A stretch of 64,000 nt of DNA from positions 13,018,263 to 13,082,262 of the forward strand of contig OY848918.1 of NCBI GenBank assembly GCA_963693285.1, given 5' to 3'. Of the stretch, positions 12,339 to 23,200 are shown one piece after another. Both the position numbers and the translations under genes were made by a program. The notes beneath the pieces are model-generated. The model saw only the letters and a program-made list of their open reading frames with translations. It had not been told where the DNA came from and ran no database searches. This stretch comes from Xestospongia muta (lineage: Eukaryota; Porifera; Demospongiae; Haplosclerida; Petrosiidae). How positions within the stretch are numbered: the first letter of the stretch is position 1; each line of letters opens with the position of its first letter.

Positions 12339-12640
12339 AACCTAATGGTGTCAGACTTTCTTGAATTAGTCTTTCAAAAAAACAAAATCTTGTACACATT
12401 GATCATGAGATCCCAATACATTCTAAAATTGGTAGATATACATTAATTTTATTTGTTACAAATGAATGCTGTGTTTTTAATATTAACTAAATTACATGGT
12501 CTATTGAAGTAAGTGTTAACGTGTTTACATAACAGAAGTGAAGTTAAGATCTAAGGCTTAAGATATATTCATTGTTTATAGGGTTACCAATCTCCCAGAT
12601 AGTAGAGGACAAGGGTCCCTAGAATATATCATGAACACCT
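12339..12640 (+). pseudogene. RNF213-like fragment: first exon, intron and start of second exon
   Basis: Bases 12339-12431 match the 3' half of first exon 16404-16584. Bases from 12536 match the start of second exon 16675-17088, preceded by a preserved CAG acceptor. Frames are broken, including TAA inside the second exon. Where copy B has the stop TGA (16686-16688), this relic has AGA, as copy C does. This supports AGA as the ancestral codon. The piece is missing from spacer 2. Confidence 0.65.
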
Positions 12641-12902
12641 AGTTAAATGGTTAGATGCAATAGCAAAGTAAACTAAAGAAATGAAGTGCTAGTATTGTGA
12701 TGCAATTATCACGTACATTGTATAACAGCTTAAATGATCATATAAATCCTGTATATATTGTGCATAAATAAAAAGACAAAATGATTATTAAGAATAAGAT
12801 ATAAATAAATAGATGGATATAACAGAGGTAATTGAAAACATATAACATAATAGTGTATAATTTTCTCTTTGGCCTTACATACAGTTATTTAGAAAAGTTA
12901 TT
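12641..12902. other. Spacer 1 sequence without a recognised gene
   Basis: AT-rich, non-coding by eye. From about 12721 onward it is closely similar to spacer 2 (from about 51955), which marks the left edge of the shared spacer block. Confidence 0.4.
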
Positions 12903-13037
12903 AATAGTAATTATTTAGGTCTAACTTTTTATAAATCTGCAGTACTTGAGCAATTGGTGGATGCCGTTTCCATTCTTGACAAGGGGCTTCAACTATTATT
13001 AATTTACTGAGATGTCTAGAACTTTTTTCCAGCTGAA
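12903..13037 (-). pseudogene. Inverted kinase C-lobe fragment, spacer 1
   Basis: On the minus strand this reads a TKL-kinase end: EWKRHPPIAQVL preceded by LEKSSRHLSKLI. The same region of the plus-strand kinase relic at 15475-16211 reads EWKRRPTIAQV after TSEKRDLASS. The fragment is short and stands alone. It joins directly to the RNF213-like exon piece starting at about 13040, so it marks an inversion breakpoint. The same structure is present at 52141-52277. Confidence 0.65.
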
Positions 13038-13039
13038 GG

Positions 13040-14152
13040 CTCGTTACAGCTAATATTGAACAAAGAAAGTTGGATATATTAAAACTACAAGTTTATTTAC
13101 AATAGTTATTATTCTTAAAATGTAGAAGGATTAAATAGCTGAATATTTAGAAAGTGCAGACGAATCATTAGTGCCAACAATAGTTCTGTAGTATAGCAAA
13201 AGAAGAGATAGTGGGACTACTGGTACAGGTATGTTCAATATAGTCATAATGAGTCATTCCTATTACATATAGTGGATATTTTTAGTGAGGAAAGCTATAG
13301 TTTTTTGATCAGATGAAACTTTTATTTCTTCTCACACATATCAAATCCATTCCAAATGTATTAATCTCAATCACATTAGAAATGTACTGATATCTTAATT
13401 GTCCTCAATATAAATCAAATATGTCTATAATAGACCCTGAAAACAAAGACCAGTAATTCATATAATGTCTTCATGAAAATTGAGAAACAAGTAATAAGCA
13501 TGTCTTTGTTTTTGTATCTTATTATAATAAGATACCATATTATTTGTAGCTTAACATTAAATTGAAGGAGCAATGTGATAATATATCTTTTGAAAACTTC
13601 ATTGCAGTTATTGATATTAGTTCCTTTGAAAAATCGATGGTTAGTCAAACTATCATGATAAAGAATATGAAATTGGATTAGTTGTTTCTAAGTTTGACAT
13701 TTTTATCCATTATATTAATGTAATATTTTATAATATCTATTTTCTTTTATATTTGTAAGTAATAGATACCTTTCTTGGGAGATTTTCTACTTTTATGTCC
13801 CAAACATTAGTATCACAGAGGAACCATTTATGAGTTTTTTTTACACTTGCAAGTACTCAGTAAGTCTAAGCCTACACTAACACTATATATTTAAAAATTA
13901 TAAATTAAATTAAAATTAAATTAGTAAATTATTTATTATTTATGCTATCATTTTAAACGTCCTTGCTGTCTGATGACAACTTACTCACTCCTGGCAATGA
14001 AGATGAGCAGCACAACATTGCCTGTCACAGTACCACTAACAAAGGACTTTTTGTGAAATATCTCGTACAGTACTTTTATGATTGCTTTGGGGTGCATATA
14101 AAACTGGCAAGTCTACACTTCAAGTTCTTAATGTACTCAAAAAGTTAGTAAT
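13040..14152 (+). pseudogene. Internally deleted RNF213-like pseudogene, spacer 1
   Basis: Collinear exon relics: 13040-13228 (end of second exon), 13550-13639 (like 22060-22149, same 90 nt), 13761-13859 (like 22261-22361, acceptor lost), about 13957-14108 (like 36206-36442) and 14112-14152 (like 9558-9667). The last two are fused with no intron between them, although in the intact gene they lie about 30 exons apart. So this was a copy with very large internal deletions. Stops and frameshifts occur in several pieces. The same exon order and the same fusion junction occur in spacer 2, so the deletion predates the spacer duplication. Confidence 0.75.
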
Positions 14153-14640
14153 GGCATAAATAACCCTATCATTAGATAAAAGAAAACGTTTTTTTATGAT
14201 GTCTTTTGCCATATATGGGTAGTGCAAACAATCATATCTTATAGTAGCAAACTCATTATGAATTGTTAATACTAGTATTAGTGTTTGTTGACTGTTTCTT
14301 CATAATCAAACTGTTTTATGATTTTGTTTGAAAAAGATATTTGCTCACTTAGACAATAGTAGCTATTATTCTAAGTTATTTTTACTAAATGTTAAGCAGT
14401 AAGGAAGGCTTTAAAGCTAAAGGACTTAAAATAAAGCTGAAGTAATAAGTATATTAGAAGAATTTGAACTATCATCAACAACCAATCTGGTTTCACTAGT
14501 ACTAAAATATAAGCAAGTCATAGAAAATTGCTGAACTAATTATGTGCCAAATCTAAGTAGCTTAGAATTGCCAGCTTTTAATTTGTTCTTTAATTATATT
14601 GAATTATTAAAACTAACATAGCTAACAAAACTGGTATCTT
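14153..14640. other. Relic intron in spacer 1
   Basis: Matches the intron between the two exons preceding the SAM tail (9668-10198 in copy A). It is non-coding. Spacer 2 diverges at about 53562, where sequence equivalent to about 14292-15418 is missing. Confidence 0.5.
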
Positions 14641-14654
14641 TTTTCTCCATTTAG

Positions 14655-14937
14655 GAGACTAATGGAAACGTCAACACAAGAATAAAAACAGCATAATGAA
14701 AGTGCTACACAGAGAATGGATGATATTGATATGAGGCATACCATAACATTATTACAACATATTATCCCATTATTATGATAAAAGTTGACTAATATCTGAC
14801 AGTGGTATACTGCTTGTACAGAATTGAGTAAGTTAGATGATGTCGATGATGTAAAAGAAAAAGATAGGAAAATACTACTTGTATTGTGCTTAGCAATGAT
14901 CCATCTCTAAAAGATGCACAAGTATTTAAATATAATG
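14655..14937 (+). pseudogene. Relics of the two acidic-linker exons, spacer 1
   Basis: Bases 14655-14735 match exon 10199-10282 (STQE, then a stop, then QHNESATQRMDDIDM). About 14780-14937 match exon 10332-10468 (LDDVDDV, then KEKDRK). Both contain stops or frame changes. They are in the normal order, extending the deleted pseudogene up to the point where the SAM exons would be expected. Instead, an exon fragment from elsewhere and then a kinase follow. Confidence 0.65.
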
Positions 14938-15018
14938 GCTTAAATATTAGAGACTACTGGCCCACTTTGAAGCTAGCAGGCCTAACATAAGCAGTATGAA
15001 GTGTTATTATTAGTTGCT

Positions 15019-15175
15019 AACATGAATGAACTAGCAAAGACTGTATCAGTCATGTTCAATTGCTAATAGAAGAAATGGAAGCTTTTTTTAGTCAAAAATT
15101 AAAGCATACATACTTTTCACCTTCATTTTCCTGTAAACATGCTATACAGTTACCGCTATCCGTGTCTATATTTAT
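15019..15175 (+). pseudogene. Fragment of the large post-AAA exon, spacer 1
   Basis: Matches copy B about 38066-38217 inside exon 37799-39104 (MNELAKTVSVMF against MNELSKDCISHV), with frameshifts. It sits out of order, after the linker relics and before the kinase relic, so it was placed by rearrangement. Confidence 0.6.
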
Positions 15176-15225
15176 CTCGAAAAACTTAAATCTGATCATT
15201 GTAGTGATATAAATGGAGATACAAC

Positions 15226-16211
15226 ATCAATTGCAAAATTTCAAGAAGGAATGCATGTTTTGTATTTGCATTTACGAGACCTAAAGAACAAAGACAAGGA
15301 ATTACATCAGCTTCAATTAACTAATGAAAGAATGAAAGAAGAATTAAAGAACTGTTACAGCAACTTTATGCTACTACTCAACAGACAGAGCTAAAGCAGA
15401 TTAATGAAATGTCACAAAGATGTCAGGAAGCTGAAGAGAAGCTTCTTTTGAAACAGCAAAACAATGCCATTGGGTAGTGAAGAGAGATGAAATCAATATC
15501 ACTGCACTGGTGCTTGGTAAGGAGGATGGGGAGAGGTTAAAATTTTCAAGGTATTCAAGTAGTTTTTAAATGTCTTCATTTTATCTTCATATAATTTATC
15601 GATTTTACACGTGAAATGGAAATAGCAGCAAGGGTTAAGCATCCTAATCTCCTCCAGTTCATAGGAGTCACTTAAGAAGGTAACCCTATCATCCTCTCTG
15701 AATTAATGCCAACCAGTGAAAAGAACTTGAAAAATCACCTCTTACCTGCCCTCAGGTTATCAGAATTGCTCAAGATGTCACAGCTGCTCTTAACTACCTT
15801 CATCTTTGGAAACTCCACATTATACTTCATCATGATGTTAGTACTCTAATGTTCTCCTTGAACCATCAAGCACTGATCAATAGAAGGCTAAATGTAGTGA
15901 CTATGGCTCAGTTAATCTTGCTCATCAAATATCTAAAACAGTTGGTCCATGATCTTTAGCATATTTCACTCCAGAAGCTCCATTTCCTGATCATCGTTCT
16001 CCAGCAATGGACGTCTATAATCTTGGAGTTTTACTAATGGAGATGATTGTCTGTCAACCTCCTCCTCCTACAACATCTGAAAAAAGAGATCTAGCTAGCT
16101 CACTGAAGTGTTTAAAGCACCTTGTTGAGAAGTGTATCATCCAAGAATGGAAACGACGTCCAACAATTGCTCAAGTATATACTGGCTGATTTACAAAAGG
16201 CTATACCTGGT
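15226..16211 (+). pseudogene. Broken coiled-coil TKL kinase, spacer 1
   Basis: A coiled-coil segment (KDKELHQLQLTNERMKEEL, then after a frameshift QTELKQINEMSQRCQEAEEKL) leads into a TKL-type kinase. The glycine-loop region is wrecked, with the spacer 2 relic showing LLGKGAWGEV where this copy is frameshifted. Further on one can read the LNYLHL helix and HHDVS in place of HRD, a DYG in place of DFG, and a stop at 15954-15956. The C-lobe is open (MDVYNLGVLLMEM, then EWKRRPTIAQV), with a small frame change before the final LADLQKAIPG. With stops, frameshifts and lost catalytic residues this is a pseudogene. It ends about 190 bp before copy B begins. Confidence 0.8.
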
Positions 16212-16329
16212 TAAAGACATTTTAAGAAGAGTTTGCATTATATATAGTCACATTAACCATATTTTAATATGCATATATATCATGCAAGATAGTTATCTAT
16301 ATGCGATTGAACAGTAATTTTGTAATTCA

Positions 16330-16499
16330 CTTGCTGTCCTTTATATATTATGTACTAGTATACCAAAATAAAGTGCGTCGTCTAATAACGTTACATAGAT
16401 ACTATGTACCTCCCCTCACGCACAAACACGGACGTATGTCACATGCCCTATCCTAAACCAAACCTCTTATTTATTTCAAATATCTTGTATCCAAACGGC
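16330..16499 (+). promoter_or_regulatory. Probable promoter of copy B (CpG-rich patch)
   Basis: A TATATATT run lies at about 16342. A cluster of CpGs (for example in GTGCGTCGTC, AACG, CACGC and ACGGACG) runs from about 16376 into the first exon, in DNA that is otherwise CpG-poor. The same block is nearly unchanged before copy C (about 54480-54650). The placement is inference from position and composition; no transcription start can be read from sequence alone. Confidence 0.4.
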
Positions 16500-17550
16500 A
16501 TGGCGTCTCTAACTTTCTGGAGGCGTACTGGTCCTTCAAAAAAGGAGCCAAGTCTTGTTGAAATCCCAAAACACGCTAAAATTGGTATGTACATTTGTGT
16601 TAGTCACAAGTATATATATTGTATTAATGTGGCTAAACTGCAATATCCACTGATATAAATGTTAATATTTTTAGAAGTGAAACTGTGATCTAATGCTAAA
16701 GATGTACTCATTGTTTATGGGATTGCCAGCCTTCCACAACATCCACCACTCATTCCTTGGTGTTCTTTAAAATTTGAAGATAAAACTCCACCATCAGAGA
16801 ATTATTATATGGTGTATCACAAGTTAAGTGTGTCAAAAGGTCATACTATTGAATCTGTTGTTCGGAAATATTCTGAACAAGTTAATCTGAAAGTTCTTTT
16901 GATTACAGCTGATATTGAACAAAGAAAGTTGGATATGTTGACAACTACGTGTTCATTTACAATAGTGATTATTCCTAAAATGTACAAAGATGAAATAGCT
17001 GAATATTTACAAAGTGCAGATGAATCCTTAGAGGCAACAATAGCTCCATTGTATAGTGAAAGAAGAGATGGTGGGACTACTGGTACAGGTATGTTCAATA
17101 TAGTAATAATGATTATTGTTATTACATAATGAATTTTTGTGAGAACAGCTATATTTATATGTTTATATTTTGTTTGATCATCTAACAAAATTTAGCTGTG
17201 CTATGAAAGCAACTGAACTGTGTGTTCTATTGTTTTAAACTTTTTATTATTATTTGAAATTATTTATATGAACTTATATGTATGTGGTAGGTTATAAAAT
17301 ATCTTATGATTATCATAGCGGGATCATTAAATTGGTGACAACTTACAACAACGATTTTCTTTTTAATCATTTAGTTCTGGATGCACTCCTTCCAAAGGCA
17401 CCACCTGAAGTTACTGCTTTTAGATCAATAATGCGCACTTTCATTCAAGACAAAAAATGTATTTCTTTAGTTTATGGACCTGATAAAGAGTATCCTGACA
17501 AGAGATTTCTGCAATGGGTGTTGGAGGCAATTAATATTCTTCAGAAATTG
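16404..17550 (+). CDS. Copy B exons 1-3: N-terminal module of unknown fold
   Basis: Exons 16404-16584, 16675-17088 and 17291-17550. I do not recognise the fold. Readable parts include MASLTFWRRTGPSKKEPS, IVYGIASLPQHPP and the GTTGTG string before the intron. I see no CBM20, which vertebrate RNF213 has near its N-terminus. Copy B has TGA at 16686-16688 in exon 2. Compared with copy C these exons differ by only about 2%, against 6-9% in later exons. Confidence 0.65.
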
Positions 17551-20238
17551 GTTAGCAAAGTGTGGAATATAGAAAAATGTATGAACTGATTTGTAGAGAT
17601 AATTATCTAAATTAATGGTTATTATAGTATGTTACCACAAGTTTCAGTATTTTGATAAGCATTACTCTATTGGAGTGTTAGAGATTTAATCAATAGTTTG
17701 CAAGCTGTTGTGACAGACATCTTTGTGAGATAATATGGTTGGGATAGCTAGACTATTAAATTATATGATGACAGAAAATAACACAAACGAGGTATCAGCA
17801 TCCACTCATAATAGCACACAAAAAATCAGATTTATTAATACAATACCTATATAGCAACTACACAGCAAAGTACTGGATGATACTGTTGCTATTGCTACTA
17901 CATTGTGTTCATTTTGTTGACCTATCCTTACATCATATCCATGATATAGGCATTACATCAGTCTATATCAGTAAGTTATCCTCACTAATGCATTGTTGCA
18001 CTGATTATTTTCAAATTGAAGTCGTAGTTTTCTATTTGTGGATGATGCTGTCTCAACAGTTTTAACGTTTTGCCTATTGTTCTGACTTTTAAACTTAAAG
18101 TGTGGGCAATGGCTTCAAACTAGTGTAACATCAATGCTACCTACAAGGAAGACATAATTAAGTTCTGGGACTGTTTTTAAAAAAAATTCTCATTTTTTGT
18201 ACTATTTATAGAACTCTTGTTTTAGTTAAATTGCGTGCATGCAATTTTTCTTCTCCTTGGTCAGCTCATGTCATAATAATTGAATAACCATAAGTTTAAA
18301 GCATGACTAGTCACCCCTGTTATTGTAACACTTGTTATAGATACTATTAAATTATTGATTGATATGTCTGTAGTTAATATATGAAATAAATTGTATTAGA
18401 ACCTTTCCTTTACTGCATTCTACATGAATGACCATAACTTTAAACTACTATGTCAGTTTTTATAATATTCATGATAAGTATTTAAAAATTACTATTACTT
18501 TGTTAATACAGGTAGAAACTGAGCTATATGCAGGTTGGAAGAATGATATGCAAGAAATTATGGAGCTACTACTGCAAGACACTTACCTTGACACAATGTT
18601 TATTCAAGATTTTCCTTTCTATTTTAATTTTGCCTACTCTGTATACAAGTAAACTGCTTTTGGTCATGATTTTTTAAAATTCTTGGCAATGTGTTTTATG
18701 TAGTCATTCATCAAAGTCTACCCTTTTTAAGAAGTTGAATGAATTTATTGAAAGCTGTGTCATGCACATTTCAAGACTTCCAGTTCCAAAGATAGTGGAA
18801 ACTTTATCCATATTTACTGGAATGTAAGTCACTTTTTTCATTTGTTTATATTGCATTTCAAAATTGTTTCTTATATTATGTTTTATGTTATAAAGGCAAT
18901 GAAACATACCACTGACTTCCAAAACCATACCAGCTGTAGCCAACAAGTACCATTATTTATGCAGTGCATGCCAGGCAGTCTTTTAATCATTTTGTGCCAC
19001 AGTAGTATACTTCTATGTCTATTTGCTTTTTTTATATCATTGTATTTTTATACTGTTGTATGATAGTCTTCCACAGATACTGCAGCATATTTTCTTATCT
19101 TGTAGCCCTATTCAATGTTTTATTATAAAGTCAATATCTTACAAAATAATTGTACGATGTTCTTTTAAAAAACAATCTTGTTTTTCTTTACCTTGAGTGC
19201 TATGACCACAAGCCTAGCTAATTTTTATTTTTGCTTAGCTTCAAGAATGTCTTTGCTGTTACATCTCTTCCATTAGCATTGCATGAATTATAAAAATTGA
19301 GATCAATATATTGCTATATAGATTGACTTATTTTGATGCAAAATGTAACCACAATACAATTTTGATTACTAATGTACTACTGTTGATGTTGTTACTGGTT
19401 AGAACCAATTATGGATTTTGTTAGTATTATATGGATGTTTGTAAACCAAATAATATTCATGAATAGGTTAAAACAACTTAACATAACCTTACCTCTTTTA
19501 AATACATTGTAGCAGCATATATACAATGAAAATAATAACACTGGAAATGCATGTTGTTTACTATTGCATTTAAAGAAATATCTGTTTTTCATACAAGGAT
19601 TGTGGCAGCATCATCTGGTGTTATTATTTTTATCCTTTATACTTTAGTACAATTCCTTTAAGATTAATATGATGTCAGATTAGAATGCATATAAGATTCC
19701 ATGGTAATAAGCATCTTACGTTTCTAGGAATAGCAAATATTATTATTTATAACTATATATGCTATATAAATAGTCAATTCTATACTAATTAGTAATGAAA
19801 ACAGTATTATGTTTACTTTTTACAGCAAACAATTTTGCTACAACCTGTATAACCACATGTTATATAATCAAACAATTAATCTTTACATATGTATGTACAA
19901 TACACTTAAAAGAGTTAAATTTATCTTTAGTCATTTTATTTCATTCATAAACATGGTACATGTGTGTGTGAATGAGCATTACACAATTTTAGAATGCTTC
20001 TTGCACATCTTTTTGGACTATGTGGTATGTTTGTATTTGTAACTTTACAGATTTGTTGTGTATTAATAATTGTGACAACCAAAGACACTTATAAAAATTA
20101 ATGTGCACAAAGTAACTGCCAATGCAAACGTGCACTAATATGCCCCAATATGTATTTCAATTTAATTCATTATAGTGCAAAAGTCCAATTTAGATATAAT
20201 TGATTGTAGCCTTAAGCTTTAGTATGTAAAATTAGTTA

Positions 20239-20269
<31 letters not shown>

Positions 20270-23200
20270 TTTAATTGTTTTATCATTGTATACAAGTGTC
20301 ATGAGTAAAAAAATGATATTAATCTTCCCATATTAAATGCCAATGCACAATGAATATGATTACTTTTACTGAGAGTGTTTTGAATTGTGCAAAGCGTCTA
20401 GTTCTGTTACTTTAGAAAATGTTATTGAGAAGTTCCATAGCTTTTCTCAACTCTCCAATCAACGATGTTAGCAATATCCCATTTCTATAATTATTTTATA
20501 CTCAGTCTTTAGCATTAGTATAAATTTAGTACTTTACTGCACCATTAGAACAATTTATATCATTATTGTTTTAGAATTAGTCTTACTTTACATTTATAAT
20601 TTGTTTGTACATTTATTTTAGGGGAGACTTTGAAATAGTCTTTGGTGGTCTTCAAACAAAACAGACTATCTTTGAGCTCACAGCTAAATCATTCCTAAAA
20701 GTGTGCAATGAATATTGTAGGGTTAATTCTCATGCAAAATCCTCTCATATTAAATTGCTCTCTTGTGAGTTATTTTTCATTAGAAATTTCATTATTTTTT
20801 TAAAATAGCATCAATTGCTATGAAATTATTTAACTTATGTTTAAAGACTAAAAAGACTGAGACACTTTGGGAAAAACATTTTATTGATGTAAGTGTGAAC
20901 AATATACATTAATAAGTATACTTTTTGATGTAATAAAGTACCAAATGTTAGTAGTGCATTGTAGAAATGATGGTTGATTTAACCATCATTTGGTTATACA
21001 GGTTGTAATTGCAAGCGTATTTTGTTGAAAAAGTAATTATAACACTGTTTTCATTACTAATGTACTACTGGTTATGTAGCTATATACAAACCATCAGTTT
21101 CATAGTACTTCAGTAACCAAAAGAGTATTATGTTTACATTTTGCATTGCAACCTGTATAACTATGTATTAGTTAATTCAACCAAACAATTTTTACAGTGT
21201 GGTTTTAAATTATCATGCTTTATTGTCTACTATCTATGTGTGTCCTGGTAGGTAAGTTTAAATTGCATGCACCTTTTCATTTTTATCGGTGTCCTATTGA
21301 ACACGTATCTTAGTAAGTATAACATTGAAGTTTTTTTTTTACTTTTCCTCTATGGTTCAGTATTTTAAGTCTAATGACATATGTCAAGCTGATTTTAATG
21401 ACTTACAAATTGGACTAGAGGCAATGACAACAATACTTGTTGATCATCCCAATCTAATGCTCAGCTGGAAAGATCTCTCCTGTATATTTACTTCTAAAAT
21501 TCATTCACTAACTATTTTGACGTAAGTTACATATATCAAGGTAACATATTATATTGTTATTTAGAAATTTCATTGCCGTTTTTGACTACAATATTACAAG
21601 AGGCAATGATGATGAAAGTTTTTGCAATGACTATCTAAAACCTGTGACATCATTTTATTTGTCAAAAGTTAATAAACTTGAGCAGCAAAGCTCTACTAAG
21701 AATGAAACAATACATAAAGTAACCTAATGAGATATATATTGCATCACTATATTCTGATTTATGACTCAGTGATAGTATAGTTAAACAAAATCTTATTTGT
21801 TTAGGGGTTGCGTTTTCTTTCCTTTTTATTAAATTTAATTAATGGACATCAGTGGTCACTTTTGAATTTCGAAATTATTTTTGAGCAGTGGTTGACTATT
21901 CTTGTCAATGTCATAGATCTTTCACTCCCAAACTGTATACAGTGTGTCAATGTATTGGTTAATCCAGTTGAACTAACTCCATGGGAAGGTTATCATGAGT
22001 GTTTAAATGCACAGGTTTGTTATGAGTACTACTATAATAAAATGCTATGTTATCTGTAGCTTGAGATTAAATTAAAGGACCATTGTCATAAAATGTCTGT
22101 TAAAAACTTCATTGCAGTAATTGATATTGCTACTTTTGAAAAATCGAAGGTCAGTCAATTTATCAGTGATAAAAAGCATGTAATTGGATGAGTTTTCTAT
22201 ATTTGAAGTCTAAGTACATGTGTTATAATTTTATACTATTTATTTCTTTTTTGTTTGTAGATAATAGACACCTTTCTTGGGAGATTTTCTGCTATTATGC
22301 CCAGAACCATTGTTATCATAAAGGAACCATATAAGAGTTTGTTTATCCTTGCAACCACTCAGTAAGTCTAGGCCTTCACTAAACCTACTTATAATGATTG
22401 TTTATTTGCTAATGCCTCATCAACGGTTTATGAACAATTTGTTTACATCATGCAATTTTACATCTGTATTTTTTAGTATGACTCATCCTAAGTATCAAGA
22501 GGACTTGCTGTCATTTTTCAAAGTGGTCATGGAATGTTATAGCAAAACTAATCGATCACTGGAGTTTCTCACGGATCTCTTTGAACTTGATATTCATCCT
22601 TCAGAGAGCTTTGAAATTGAGTTCTCTATCACTATAAAAGAATTCATTACAGATCATAAACTCCAGAAGGCAATACATGATGACATTATTCTTGTACTAG
22701 TGAGTTCAGTGTGTAGATGTAAGTTATTTTATGGTGCATTCCTTCAGAACAAGTTATCCTTAACTGAAAATTCATTTACATGGATGATTGTCAACACTAT
22801 GATAAAGGTACTATTGAATATAGCATTATGAATATTGTCTATGTACTACAAGTAAGCAATGATGGTATTAGACTGTAATTTTGTACTTCAATTTAGACCA
22901 CTCAAAAAGATTATATAGGTAGCTATAAAGGATTAACTTTCTTCTAAGAGCAATACTATTGTCTTGAGACAAAGCGTAATTGATTAGCTACTTCCAACTA
23001 TGAGAAGCATGCCAGGGATTCCTGTGATTGTTTTAGGCTTTTAGGCCATCTTTTATATATTAGACAATGTCCACTACTATTTTTGAATGCAGTATTAAGA
23101 CAACACGAAAACTACCTTGAATTAATGGACTTTATTTACTTAAACTTTGTTATGAGCGCTAAAAGCAGATAATGGACATGACTGATACTGCTTTATGATT

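Noticed and set aside
15226..16211. Functional kinase gene
   Set aside because: Stops and frameshifts occur in both spacers, and the HRD arginine is lost (HHD). It is called a pseudogene.
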